From: Riemerella columbina DSM 16469
GTDB lineage: Bacteria > Bacteroidota > Bacteroidia > Flavobacteriales > Weeksellaceae
Length of the DNA: 64,000 nucleotides
Reading direction: 5' to 3'
Assembly (NCBI RefSeq): GCF_000374405.1
Contig: NZ_KB894217.1
Location: 86,619-150,618 of the forward strand
The notes below the pieces were generated by a model. That model was not told the DNA's origin and ran no database searches. It worked only from the letters and a program-made list of their open reading frames with translations. Below are positions 50,218 to 61,483 of the stretch, in pieces (the first letter of the stretch is position 1; every line of letters begins with the position of its first letter). The position numbers were made by a program, and so were the translations under genes.

Positions 50218-51399
50218 TTAGCAAAAGGCGTTAATTCCCGTAATATCCATACCCGTAATGAGTAAATGGATATCGTGAGTACCTTCGTAAGTGATTACAG
50301 ATTCTAGGTTAGCAGCGTGTCGCATCATAGGAAATTCTCCCATGATTCCCATACCACCCAGCATTTGGCGACTTTCTCTAGCAATATCGATGGCCATTTT
50401 TACATTATTTCTTTTCGCCATAGAAATTTGTGCTGGGGTGGCTTGGTGTTTGTTTTTCAATTGACCCAATCGCCAAGATAACAATTGAGATTTGGTAATT
50501 TCGGTTAAAAACTCTGCCAATTTCTTTTGTTGTAATTGAAATCCTGCAATAGGCCTACCAAACTGGCTGCGTTCTTGTGCATATTGTAATGCCGTACAGT
50601 AGCAATCTATTGCTGCACCAATCACGCCCCAAGAAATACCATATCTTGCAGAATTAAGACAGGAAAGAGGTCCTTTAAGTCCTTTAACATTAGGAAGTAC
50701 ATTATCTTTAGGTACTTTAACCTCTCTGAATACGAGTTCTCCAGTCTTAGACGCTCTTAAACTCCATTTATTAAGCGTTTCAGGCGTTGTAAAACCTTCC
50801 ATTCCACGCTCTACAATCATTCCTCTTATAGTGCCGTCTTCTCCTTTAGCCCAAACTATGGCAATGTCGCAGATGGGGGCATTGGTAATCCACATCTTTG
50901 CTCCATTTAGAATAAGGTAATCGCCTTCTTCTCTAAAATGCGTTTCCATCCCTGCTGGATTAGAACCGTGGTTAGGCTCTGTTAAACCAAAAGCGCCTAC
51001 AAGGTCGCCACTCGCCAACTGAGGCAAGTATTTTTTCTTTTGTGCTTCTGAACCAAATTCATAAATTGGAAACATCACCAAAGAAGATTGTACCGAAGCT
51101 GCCGAACGAATGGCAGAATCACCGCGTTCTAACTCCTGCATAATCAGTCCGTAGGAAATTTGATCTAGCCCAGCCCCACCATATTCTTCTGGAATATAAG
51201 GGCCTAAAGTACCGATATTTCCCAGTTCTTTCATTAGATTAGGGATTTCTTTATGGTGTTGTGCAGCATCATCTATTTTAGGCATAATGAATGACTCTAC
51301 CCAATCCCGAACCGAACCTCTAATAAGGCGGTGTTCATCGGTGAGTAAATCATCAATACCATAATAATCTGGAATGCTATTGAGAGGATAATATGACAT
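50218..51399 (-). CDS. Glutaryl-CoA dehydrogenase-like acyl-CoA dehydrogenase
   Basis: 393 residues. AFGLTEPNHGSNPAGM, AKMWITNAPICDIAIVWAK, LRASKTGELVFREVKVP, and GMGIMGEFPMMRHAANLESVITYEGTHDIHLLITGMDITG, with the base Glu in TYEGTHDIH, match glutaryl-CoA dehydrogenase, which makes crotonyl-CoA in lysine and tryptophan breakdown. First gene of a unit with the small membrane protein and CoA transferase genes. Confidence 0.88.
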   Translation of the reverse strand: MSYYPLNSIPDYYGIDDLLTDEHRLIRGSVRDWVESFIMPKIDDAAQHHKEIPNLMKELGNIGTLGPYIPEEYGGAGLDQISYGLIMQELERGDSAIRSAASVQSSLVMFPIYEFGSEAQKKKYLPQLASGDLVGAFGLTEPNHGSNPAGMETHFREEGDYLILNGAKMWITNAPICDIAIVWAKGEDGTIRGMIVERGMEGFTTPETLNKWSLRASKTGELVFREVKVPKDNVLPNVKGLKGPLSCLNSARYGISWGVIGAAIDCYCTALQYAQERSQFGRPIAGFQLQQKKLAEFLTEITKSQLLSWRLGQLKNKHQATPAQISMAKRNNVKMAIDIARESRQMLGGMGIMGEFPMMRHAANLESVITYEGTHDIHLLITGMDITGINAFC

Positions 51400-51631
51400 C
51401 TTTACTTTTTTTAGATTGTTTTGATGCCACTAATATAATAAAATTTGGTAAAATCTTTATATTTTTTTTAAAGTTTTTGAATATACTTATTTTATACGAA
51501 GTAGCAATTGTAAAGTCCAAATTAGCATCCGAAACGAATATGTAAATAATGCTGTAGTAATGCCCATTTGTTTGGGTGGTACAACATCAAGATGTTGAAA
51601 AAGCCCAAAGTATTATTTTTGAATTATCACT

Positions 51632-52570
51632 CTAAATATAAGGCTTTACAATATTCATCTCTGAAGTTTTTGGAATTTTTGATGTAATACTTTTAGCCAT
51701 CGTTTGGATTAAAGCTTTTAGTACTTTTTTCTTTACAAAATGCTGGTGGGTTACCACCCCAATCGAACGAACTGGATAAGGTGGGTTAAACTGAGCCAAA
51801 CGGGCTTTATCTTCTGCCCTTAAATCCAAAGTTGAAAGATACGGTAGAATCGTTACCCCTTTGTTAGCCTTAGTAAATCTAATCAGGCTATCGATTGACC
51901 CCGCTTTAAATTGTAAATTATGCATCCCCTGCGATTTATTTTTAGAAAGTTGACAAATTTGTTCTACTTGCATCCTTAAGCAATGCCCATCTTGTAGCAG
52001 GATAAAATTATCATAATCTACCTCTGTTATATCCACCTGTTGAGGAATAGTTTCAGAATGACAATCAAACAATAAAAAAGGTTCTTGATAAATTTCGGTT
52101 TCTATCAATTCGCTATCGTGAATCGGAATAGCGATAATGCCAATGTCTATACTACCATTTTTAAGTGATTTTTGAATATCATGGGTCATCATTTCTTCTA
52201 CGATAATGTTGATATTTGGAAATTGATTTGAAAAATCCCCTAAAAACAAGGGCAATAAATAAGGAGCCACGGTAGGGATAATCCCAATAATCAACTCACC
52301 TGATACTTCCCCTTTTATTTGTAAAGTCAACTCGTCCAAAACCTTTATTTCTCGACGAATAATTTTAATTTGGTCAATGAGGAGTCTTCCTTCTTTGGTG
52401 GTAGTAATAGGTTTGGTTTTCCGATCAAAAATGTTGATGCCTATTTCATCTTCAAATCGCTTAACCATGGTACTCAGTGTAGATTGTGTAATAAAACATC
52501 GGTCAGCCGCCTCACCAAAACTTTTAAATTCATCTATCGCCAATATATAATCAAATTGTCTTGTATTCAT
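51632..52570 (-). CDS. oxyR: OxyR: hydrogen-peroxide-sensing LysR-type regulator
   Basis: 312 residues. LysR helix-turn-helix at ~1-60 (FGEAADRCFITQSTLSTMVKRFEDEIG), then a ligand-binding domain whose GHCLRMQVEQIC carries the two redox cysteines of OxyR nine residues apart. It diverges from katG, whose promoter is next to its own; OxyR normally activates katG when oxidised. The pairing and cysteines make the call secure. Confidence 0.92.
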   Translation of the reverse strand: MNTRQFDYILAIDEFKSFGEAADRCFITQSTLSTMVKRFEDEIGINIFDRKTKPITTTKEGRLLIDQIKIIRREIKVLDELTLQIKGEVSGELIIGIIPTVAPYLLPLFLGDFSNQFPNINIIVEEMMTHDIQKSLKNGSIDIGIIAIPIHDSELIETEIYQEPFLLFDCHSETIPQQVDITEVDYDNFILLQDGHCLRMQVEQICQLSKNKSQGMHNLQFKAGSIDSLIRFTKANKGVTILPYLSTLDLRAEDKARLAQFNPPYPVRSIGVVTHQHFVKKKVLKALIQTMAKSITSKIPKTSEMNIVKPYI

Positions 52571-52613
52571 CTATTTTATCAATATTAATATCTAAACTAT
52601 CGTTTTTATAAAT

Positions 52614-52634
52614 CAAATATACACATTATCTTTG
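52614..52634. promoter_or_regulatory. Back-to-back -7 boxes of oxyR and katG
   Basis: Minus-strand TATATTTG (52621-52614) for oxyR and plus-strand TATCTTTG (52627-52634) for katG, five bases apart. They fit the starts at 52570 and 52667. An OxyR site is expected here, but I cannot define its bases. Confidence 0.6.
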
Positions 52635-52666
52635 CAAGAGAAAAATTTAACATAAAAAATGTGAAT

Positions 52667-54943
<2,277 letters not shown>

Positions 54944-54966
54944 ACAAATACTTTTGATTAATACCC

Positions 54967-54995
54967 AAAAACCATCTCACTCTGAGGTGGTTTTT
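54967..54995 (+). terminator. Terminator after katG
   Basis: AAAAACCATCTCA pairs with TGAGGTGGTTTTT around CTC, with one G-T pair, then T-tract. Confidence 0.75.
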
Positions 54996-55065
54996 TGCGT
55001 TTTGTTTTTCACTATACATTCTCAATTGTCCCTTGTTCATTGTCCATTATTTTTTGGGCGTGCCT

Positions 55066-55144
55066 CTCTGCCTTTTTTTTAGGAAAAGGCAGAGCGTCGG
55101 TCTACGGGCAGTCACTTCTCGGGCTTTTTTAGGAAAGCCCGAGA
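55066..55144. repeat. Two hairpins with common loop TTTAGG
   Basis: Hairpin one 55066-55094: CTCTGCCTTTT and its complement. Hairpin two 55117-55144: TCTCGGGCTTT and its complement. Both arms differ, but each loop contains TTTAGG. They lie in the 336-base non-coding gap between katG and the metal operon, within locally GC-rich DNA that otherwise holds nothing recognisable. Confidence 0.65.
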
Positions 55145-55261
55145 GAGTTCCAACAATGCCCTCCGCCCTCACGCGTAGCACCGAAAAAAACAACGAAAGA
55201 AATTTACAATTTCACAAAGAATAATTTCAGTAAGAACTTGGTTATTTGAATAAATAAGTTG

Positions 55262-55269
55262 TACCTTTG
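55262..55269 (+). promoter_or_regulatory. -7 box of the heavy-metal operon
   Basis: TACCTTTG, matching TAnnTTTG, 11 bases before ATG 55280, with TTG about 21 bases upstream as possible -33. It likely transcribes 55280-59561. Confidence 0.55.
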
Positions 55270-55279
55270 TTCCGCTTTT

Positions 55280-55639
55280 ATGAAAAAAATATATTACATA
55301 CTTATAATTTTTCTAATGACTATTCCTTTGAATAGGTTATCGGCATGTAATAATATTACCCCAACTAAAAGTGAAATTCCGTGTCATATAAATTCCAGCG
55401 AATCAGCTAACAAACAATCTTGTGATTCGCACGATAATGATAACAACACAAACCATTGTAATGGCAGTTGTAATAATAATTGTCATTGTCCTGCATCGGT
55501 AAATATTTCTATCCCTATTAACAATTTTACTACCCCTTTAAACTCGGTAGTTATTTATACAAAAGAAACAAATTGGGCATATCATAATAATATGCCTGAA
55601 CCTGTTTATCTTCCCATTTGGCAACCACCCAAAATATAA
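55280..55639 (+). CDS. Small exported Cys/His-rich protein of metal operon
   Basis: 119 residues from ATG 55280: signal peptide MKKIYYILIIFLMTIPLNR, then a Cys/His/Asn-rich stretch (CHINSSE, SCDSHD, NHCNGSCNNNCHCPASV). The spacing suits copper or another soft metal in the periplasm. I know no named family with certainty. It opens the operon with HMA and multicopper-oxidase genes. An upstream start at 55259 is possible but weak. Confidence 0.6.
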   Translation: MKKIYYILIIFLMTIPLNRLSACNNITPTKSEIPCHINSSESANKQSCDSHDNDNNTNHCNGSCNNNCHCPASVNISIPINNFTTPLNSVVIYTKETNWAYHNNMPEPVYLPIWQPPKI

Positions 55640-55738
55640 GTTAAAACCTATCTATACAGCCATAGGTATATCCTGTTCACTACAAATAAATCTTCATTTG
55701 TAGACAATAACTTATATAATAATTTTAAAATTAAAAAA

Positions 55739-56572
55739 ATGAAACCAATAATTAAATCTTTGGTAGCATTACTAATGCTATCCAACGCAGTATGCTATGC
55801 ACAAAATATAAAAAATAAAAAGACAACAACTGTAAAAGTTTATGGAAATTGTGAAATGTGTAAAAGCAGAATAGAAAAAGCAGGAAATAAAAAGAGAGAA
55901 ATCTTTATAGATTGGAACAAAGAAACCAAAATAGCTACTATTTCCTATGACAGTTTAAAAACAAATGAGAGCGAAATATTAAAAAGAATTGCTTTATCAG
56001 GGTATGATAACGAGCAATTTCTATCACCCAATCAGGCTTATGACAATTTACCAAACTGTTGCCAATACAATCGTGCAAAAAACTTTAGTTACAATAATTC
56101 AAATCACTCAGAGCACCATTCAGAGAAGAAAAATATCAAACAGAATGATTTGAAAGCAGTGTTTGATAATTATTTCAATTTGAAAGACGCCCTTATAGAA
56201 TCAGATAAAGAATTAGTGTCCATTAAGGCTAAAGAATTAGGGAAATCATTAGAAAGTATAAAAATGAGTGAATTACAAACAGATATACATAAAGTTTGGA
56301 TGAAAGTAATGGAAGCCTTAAAGACACAGACAAAAAGTATAGCTAATAGCAAAGATATACAAACACAGAGGATACACTTCATCTCACTTTCAGATGATAT
56401 ATATTCATTGCTAAAGACTGCAAAATATGAAGTACCCGTCTATCATCAGCATTGTCCTATGGCAAATAAAGGCAAAGGAGCAAATTGGTTAAGCACAGAA
56501 AAAGTAATTCAAAACCCCTATTATGGGAATACAATGCTTAGATGTGGAGAAACAGTAGAAACAATCAAATAG
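55739..56572 (+). CDS. Exported HMA-like plus DUF3347 protein
   Basis: 277 residues: signal peptide (LVALLMLSNAVCYAQ), a heavy-metal-associated domain with CxxC in VYGNCEMCKSRIEKAG, and a DUF3347 domain (~135-275) with DNYFNLKDALIESDKELVSIKAKEL and the metal-site-like VYHQHCPMANKGKGANWLS. DUF3347 accompanies CusB-type efflux systems. It likely carries copper in the periplasm. Not a full CusB: the adaptor domains are absent. Confidence 0.82.
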   Translation: MKPIIKSLVALLMLSNAVCYAQNIKNKKTTTVKVYGNCEMCKSRIEKAGNKKREIFIDWNKETKIATISYDSLKTNESEILKRIALSGYDNEQFLSPNQAYDNLPNCCQYNRAKNFSYNNSNHSEHHSEKKNIKQNDLKAVFDNYFNLKDALIESDKELVSIKAKELGKSLESIKMSELQTDIHKVWMKVMEALKTQTKSIANSKDIQTQRIHFISLSDDIYSLLKTAKYEVPVYHQHCPMANKGKGANWLSTEKVIQNPYYGNTMLRCGETVETIK

Positions 56573-56623
56573 ACAATGAGGGCGAAATGAAAGGTCATTT
56601 CGCCTACTCTAAAACAAAAAACA

Positions 56624-57337
56624 ATGAAACATACATATAAAATTACAGGTATGACCTGCGAAAGTTGTGAGGCTAAAGTAAAATCAGCTTTGTTAATGGT
56701 AGAAAATGTAATATCTGTAGAAGTATCCAAAGAAAAAAATTTAGCAACTATTACAATGGACAAACATATACCATTGGCAAAATTAAAAGAAAGTTTAGCA
56801 CCGAAATACAATATCATTGCAGAAGAACATAAAGAGAAAGCAGAAGAAGTAAAATCATGGTTACAAACTTACAAACCAATACTACTCATTTTTGCCTATA
56901 TTTTTGGAGTTACTTTACTCATTCAGCTCAAAAACAAAAATATTGACTCGTTAGAATGGATGCGTCATTTTATGGCAGGATTCTTTTTAGTTTTTTCTTT
57001 CTTCAAAATGTTAAACCTAAAAGACTTTGCCAATACTTATCAGATGTATGATATTGTCGCAAAAAAAATTCCCATTTGGGCATATATCTATGCTTTCATA
57101 GAATTACTCTTAGGAGTTGCCTATCTTATTGATTTTAACCCCATAATTACCAATAGCAGTGCGCTTATCATTATGCTTATAAGTATTATAGGAGTAGTAC
57201 AATCTTTATTAGATAAGAAAAAAATTCAATGCGCTTGTTTAGGAGCTGTTTTCAATCTTCCTATGAGTACCATTACAGTAATTGAAGATGGACTTATGAT
57301 TGTAATGAGTGCATACATGTTATTTCAATTAACCTAA
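56624..57337 (+). CDS. HMA domain fused to MauE/DoxX-like membrane domain
   Basis: 237 residues. N-terminal HMA domain (1-68) with metal motif MTCESCEAKV, then four membrane helices (~85-235) containing LQTYKPILLIFAYIFGVTLL and HFMAGFFLVFSFFKMLNL, as in MauE/DoxX proteins. CACLG near residue 205 adds a Cys pair. It may hand metal or thiols across the inner membrane. Between DUF3347 and oxidase genes. Confidence 0.83.
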   Translation: MKHTYKITGMTCESCEAKVKSALLMVENVISVEVSKEKNLATITMDKHIPLAKLKESLAPKYNIIAEEHKEKAEEVKSWLQTYKPILLIFAYIFGVTLLIQLKNKNIDSLEWMRHFMAGFFLVFSFFKMLNLKDFANTYQMYDIVAKKIPIWAYIYAFIELLLGVAYLIDFNPIITNSSALIIMLISIIGVVQSLLDKKKIQCACLGAVFNLPMSTITVIEDGLMIVMSAYMLFQLT

Positions 57338-57350
57338 AAATAAAAGTAAA

Positions 57351-59561
57351 ATGAATAATAAAGCACATAAAAGAATACTATCAATAGTAGCAATACTATT
57401 GATGATAACCACTAACATTTACGCGCAAAATGTAGTGCGTTATGAACTAACAGTTACAGACACCATCGTTAATTATTCAGGTGTAGAAAAAAGAGCAATT
57501 GCAGTAAACGGACAAATTCCAATGCCTACTCTCACCTTTACAGAAGGAGATATTGCAGAAATCGTAGTACACAATCAACTAAAAGAAAGTACTTCCTTAC
57601 ATTGGCATGGCTTATATGTCCCAAATAAAGAAGATGGCGTACCCTACCTTACACAAATGCCTATTGAACCCAACCATACATTTACCTATCGTTTCCCCAT
57701 CACCCAAAATGGCACACATTGGTATCACAGCCATAGTGGAATGCAAGAACAATTAGGCATGTACGGCTCACTAATATTAAAGAAAAGGGAAAGCGACCCA
57801 ACCTTTAGAAAAGGAATCGATGACTTACCACAAGTTCCCATAATCTTAAGTGAATGGACAGACATCAAACCCGAAAATGTACATAGAATGCTACACAATG
57901 CCAACGATTGGGGAGGAATTAAAAAAGGCTCTGTACAAAGCTACTCAGAAGCAATAAAAGCAGGACACTTCAAAACAAAATTAGAAAACGAATGGAAACG
58001 AATGTTAGCAATGGATGTAAGCGATGTATATTATGATGCCTTTCTAATAAATGGACTAAAGCAAAGCAGGCTATCACACCTAAAAAGTGGAGATAAAGTA
58101 CGACTTCGTATAGCTAACGCAGGAGCATCATCATACTTTTGGCTTACCTATGCAGGAGGTAAAATAACAGTAGTAGCCAATGACGGGAATGATGTAGAGC
58201 CAATAGATGTAGACCGACTCATCATTGGAGTATCCGAAACCTATGACATTATAGTTACTATTCCAAAAGAGGGCTTAGCCTACGAACTTCTTGCTACACC
58301 CGAAGACCGTACAGGTTCTGCATCAATCTATCTCGGAAACGGCAAAATCCAATTAGAAAACAGACTTCCAAAGCTCAATTACTTTGAAGGTATGAAAATG
58401 ATGAATAATATGATGAATTTAGATGGCAGTATGGACGATATGGGAATGAATATGAGTAATCAGAAAATGGATATGAACACCGTGATGTACCCCGAGATAA
58501 CAACAAAAAAATCAAAACACACGAGCCATACACACAAAAACTCAGAAAATATCATCACCTTAAACTACGGAATGCTAAAAGCCACCAACCCAACCACACT
58601 TCCTAAAAATGCCCCCGTAAGAGAATTACGATTTGAATTAACAGGAAATATGAATCGGTATGTATGGAGTATGGATAATAAAGTCCTTTCCGAATCAGAC
58701 AAAATACTAATTAAGAAAGGAGAAAATGTAAGAATCATACTATATAATAATTCTATGATGCGACACCCTATGCACCTACACGGTCATGATTTTAGATTAC
58801 TCAATGGACAAGGAGACTACGCACCACTCAAAAATGTTTTAGACATACTACCAATGGAAACAGATACTATTGAATTCAATGCAAACTTAGAAGGCGATTG
58901 GTTTTTTCACTGCCATATCCTATACCACATGATGTCAGGAATGAATAGAGTATTTACCTACCAAGACCAAGCACCTAACCCATATCTGCCCGACAAAAAA
59001 TGGGCTTATAAAAAACTACAAAAAGAAAGCAATCAATTTCACTTTATGTTTGAAAATGATTTTGCTACCAATGGCAACGATGGAATGATGATGATACAAA
59101 ATACCCGTTGGAGTATAGGTACAGAATGGAGATTAGGCTATCACAAAGAACACGGATTTGAAGTAGAAACACACATCGGTCGGTATATAGGCGAAAATCA
59201 ATTCTTTATGCCATTCATTGGCTTTGATTGGAGATACAGAAAACAAGACGGAGAAGTCGAAAAGAATATATTCGGTCAAGCCAATACAAAAGACCAACGA
59301 GCCGTAATAAGCATTGGAGCTGAATATATCTTGCCTTGGCTGATAACCCTACAAGGAGAGATATTCCAAGATGGGAAAATCCGTTTCCAACTAAAGCGAG
59401 AAGATATACCAATTACGCCAAGATTAAGATGGGCATTTATGCTAAATACTGACAAAGAATATATGTCAAGTTTCAAATACATCATAACCCGAAACATTGC
59501 TCTCTCTACACATTACGATAGTGATATGGGAGTCGGTATAGGGGCAACTTTCACTTATTAG
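57351..59561 (+). CDS. Multicopper oxidase fused to a C-terminal CopB-like outer-membrane barrel
   Basis: 736 residues. Signal peptide, then a CopA-type multicopper oxidase (~25-545) with all four copper-ligand motifs: HWHGLY, HWYHSHSG, HPMHLHGHD and HCHILYHM, plus a Met-rich loop at ~345-380. Residues ~560-736 look like beta-hairpins of CopB: WSIGTEWRLGYHKEHGFEVETHIGRYIG, IGFDWRYR, GAEYILPW, ending GVGIGATFTY with terminal Tyr typical of barrel proteins. It may anchor copper oxidation at the outer membrane. The reading frame is continuous, so the fusion is natural. Confidence 0.88.
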   Translation: MNNKAHKRILSIVAILLMITTNIYAQNVVRYELTVTDTIVNYSGVEKRAIAVNGQIPMPTLTFTEGDIAEIVVHNQLKESTSLHWHGLYVPNKEDGVPYLTQMPIEPNHTFTYRFPITQNGTHWYHSHSGMQEQLGMYGSLILKKRESDPTFRKGIDDLPQVPIILSEWTDIKPENVHRMLHNANDWGGIKKGSVQSYSEAIKAGHFKTKLENEWKRMLAMDVSDVYYDAFLINGLKQSRLSHLKSGDKVRLRIANAGASSYFWLTYAGGKITVVANDGNDVEPIDVDRLIIGVSETYDIIVTIPKEGLAYELLATPEDRTGSASIYLGNGKIQLENRLPKLNYFEGMKMMNNMMNLDGSMDDMGMNMSNQKMDMNTVMYPEITTKKSKHTSHTHKNSENIITLNYGMLKATNPTTLPKNAPVRELRFELTGNMNRYVWSMDNKVLSESDKILIKKGENVRIILYNNSMMRHPMHLHGHDFRLLNGQGDYAPLKNVLDILPMETDTIEFNANLEGDWFFHCHILYHMMSGMNRVFTYQDQAPNPYLPDKKWAYKKLQKESNQFHFMFENDFATNGNDGMMMIQNTRWSIGTEWRLGYHKEHGFEVETHIGRYIGENQFFMPFIGFDWRYRKQDGEVEKNIFGQANTKDQRAVISIGAEYILPWLITLQGEIFQDGKIRFQLKREDIPITPRLRWAFMLNTDKEYMSSFKYIITRNIALSTHYDSDMGVGIGATFTY

Positions 59562-59575
59562 AAAATATAATAAAC

Positions 59576-59608
59576 AAAAAAGGTCTCTCAAACAGGAGAC
59601 CTTTTTTC
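59576..59608 (+). terminator. Terminator after the metal operon
   Basis: A6 GGTCTC, loop TCAAACAG, GAGACC T6. Confidence 0.85.
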
Positions 59609-59639
59609 TACAATCATCTGTGGACATATATAAACAAAT

Positions 59640-59765
59640 CGGAGCAATGCAAGAACGACTCGGAGCAATGCAAGAACGACTCGGAGCAATGCAAGAACGA
59701 CTCGGAGCAACACAAGAATGGCTCGGAGCAACACAAGAATGGCTCGGAGCAACACAAGAACGACT
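59640..59765 (+). repeat. Six tandem copies of a 21-bp unit
   Basis: Unit CGGAGCAATGCAAGAACGAC plus T repeats six times without gaps. Copies 1-3 are identical; copies 4-6 carry ACA for ATG, and 4-5 TGG for CGA. Length 21 keeps the frame. Confidence 0.9.
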
Positions 59766-59778
59766 CAGAATAATATAG
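59647..59778 (+). CDS. Possible 43-residue heptad-repeat peptide
   Basis: The 21-bp repeat encodes MQERLGA three times, then TQEWLGA twice, then TQERLRII and stop. The seven-residue period suits an amphipathic helix, and changes between copies keep the frame. No promoter was identified. It could be a remnant of a longer repetitive gene or a chance ORF in a repeat. Confidence 0.3.
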   Translation: MQERLGAMQERLGAMQERLGATQEWLGATQEWLGATQERLRII

Positions 59779-59854
59779 AAATAGGTGTGTTTATAGTAGA
59801 TATTAAATTTTTTTCATAAATTTACATCAATACTAATTTTAAAAACCAAATCCT

Positions 59855-60511
59855 ATGAGAACAAGAAAATTATCAGAACTACAGTACCTCGAAAACTACC
59901 GAGTTTTATTTACCAATTTAGAGGAGGTAAAAGATTTAAAAACCGAATTAGTAGACTACGGCTACGACGATGCCAAAATCGCCGAAGGCAAAGCACTATT
60001 CGACCACACACAACAACTCTACGACCAAAACAAACAAGAAACCGCCGAAGAAAAAGAAGCCTACGCCCAATTTTCCGATGCGTTTAGTACCCTAAAGAAA
60101 GCCTACAGCAAGCATCGAAAAGTAGCCAAAGTCGCCCTAATGAAAAAGCCCGAACTTTGGAAAACCCTCGCCCTCGATGGCAGCCTATCCGCCGCTTACC
60201 TAAAAGCAATGCAAGAAATCAAAACCTTTTACCAGCAAGCCCAAAGCCACAGTGAAGCCAACCCCTTATTAGAAAAGTTTAAAATCAACAAAGAGGCAGT
60301 CGATACCCAAGTCGCACAAATTGAAAAAGTAGAAAACCTACGCGCCAAGTACGAAAAAGAAAAGGGCGAAAACCAAAACGCTACTCAACAGAAAAACAAA
60401 GCCTTTGCCGAGCTTTCCGATTGGGTGCGAGAGTTCTACGCCGTAGCTAAAATTGCTCTGGAAGACCGCCCACAGCTACTGGAAAGCATCGGCAAATTCG
60501 TAAGAAGTTAA
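59855..60511 (+). CDS. Helical two-repeat protein of unknown function
   Basis: 218 residues, highly charged. Two related halves are visible: AYAQFSDAFSTLKKAYSKHRKVAKVALMKKPELWKTLAL and KAFAELSDWVREFYAVAKIALEDRPQLLESIG, both ending in VAK-x-AL-x-PxL. No family is recognised; such cytoplasmic proteins are common in Bacteroidota genomes. Codon use (many CCG/GCC-ending codons) is more GC-rich than neighbours. Confidence 0.65.
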   Translation: MRTRKLSELQYLENYRVLFTNLEEVKDLKTELVDYGYDDAKIAEGKALFDHTQQLYDQNKQETAEEKEAYAQFSDAFSTLKKAYSKHRKVAKVALMKKPELWKTLALDGSLSAAYLKAMQEIKTFYQQAQSHSEANPLLEKFKINKEAVDTQVAQIEKVENLRAKYEKEKGENQNATQQKNKAFAELSDWVREFYAVAKIALEDRPQLLESIGKFVRS

Positions 60512-60613
60512 AAAATCATTTAAAACCCATTTAAAAGGCCTTTCATATCTTTGCAAAGGTCTTTTTTAAATTAAAACCCATCAGAACAATAAAATAACTT
60601 ATAGAAGTAAAAG

Positions 60614-60670
60614 ATGCCCCCCCCAATCATAGACATCCACCGTGATTTACTAATTTACTTAACCGAATGA
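60614..60670 (+). pseudogene. Short remnant ORF with a C8 tract
   Basis: ATG CCC CCC CC... reads MPPPIIDIHRDLLIYLTE and stop. IIDIHRDLL resembles the N-terminus of metal-dependent peptidases (IDxHxDLL). The run of eight C in AT-rich DNA is striking. No downstream continuation exists in any frame, so it is a remnant or chance. Confidence 0.25.
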
Positions 60671-60729
60671 ACTAAAGAACAACATCAGCCACAAAAATGT
60701 ATAAACTTACTATCAAGACAATGGAAATA

Positions 60730-61326
60730 ATGTTACAAAAAGAATATTACTTAGAAAATTCTAGAGTATTGCTAAAACCTTTATCCATAGAAGATGTAAA
60801 TCATCTAGTGGACATTGCCATTAACGAACCCGAATTATGGAATTACACCTTAAGCAGACTCAACACCAAAGAAAAACTAACCGAATACATCGCAAAAGCC
60901 ATCGCTGATAGAGAAAATGGAATCTCTTATGCTTTCAGCGTTTATGACAAGCAAAGTCAGGCTTATGCAGGATGTACAAGATTGTATGATATCAATTTTA
61001 TTCACAAAACATGTGATATAGGCTTTACTTGGTACGGCAAAGACTTTCAAGGAACTGGGCTCAACAAAAACTGCAAATATTTACTGTTCGAGTTTACTTT
61101 TGAAAAATTAGTAATGGAAAGAATTCAGTTTAGAGCAGATAAAGATAATATTAGAAGTATAAATGCTATCAAAAGTCTCGGCTGCACAGAAGAAGGCATC
61201 CTTAGAAGTAATATGTATAAACCCGACGGAACCAGAAGAGATAGTATGATCCTGAGTATTTTAAAAAATGAGTGGAACTCTTGTGAGAAAGAGAAATTAA
61301 GAAATAAAATAGGAATGGGGAATTAA
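60730..61326 (+). CDS. GNAT-family N-acetyltransferase
   Basis: 198 residues from ATG 60730 (MLQKEYYLENSRVLLKPLS); the frame to 60697 adds 11. RimJ/RimL-like features: IGFTWYGKDFQGTGLNKNCKYLLFEFTFEKLVMERIQFRADKDNIRSINAIKSLGCTEEGILRSNMYKPDGTRRDSMILSIL, with a weakened acetyl-CoA loop. Substrate unknown. Confidence 0.85.
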   Translation: MLQKEYYLENSRVLLKPLSIEDVNHLVDIAINEPELWNYTLSRLNTKEKLTEYIAKAIADRENGISYAFSVYDKQSQAYAGCTRLYDINFIHKTCDIGFTWYGKDFQGTGLNKNCKYLLFEFTFEKLVMERIQFRADKDNIRSINAIKSLGCTEEGILRSNMYKPDGTRRDSMILSILKNEWNSCEKEKLRNKIGMGN

Positions 61327-61457
61327 TCTTCAATATTTTTTCTTGAAGGTCTAATAAGTATATAAATCTGAATTTGAGACATGAAGTTTTAACTTTTAGT
61401 TTTAATATCTTTTGAAGATTTCATAGGTTAGATTTAGCATAATATCAAAATTATTAT

Positions 61458-61465
61458 TATATTTG
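61458..61465 (+). promoter_or_regulatory. -7 box of the merR-like gene
   Basis: TATATTTG, 18 bases before ATG 61484. Confidence 0.6.
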
Positions 61466-61483
61466 TAATCAATAGATTTACGA

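Noticed and set aside
51400-51631. Small gene or RNA in the gap before oxyR's end
   Set aside because: The 232-base gap has no ORF of note, and the short CATCAAGATG-type symmetry is too weak to call.
60530-60563. Strong terminator after the helical protein gene
   Set aside because: AAAAGGCCTTT / AAAGGTCTTTT pairs with a mismatch and has a TATCTTTG promoter-like box inside, so its nature is ambiguous.
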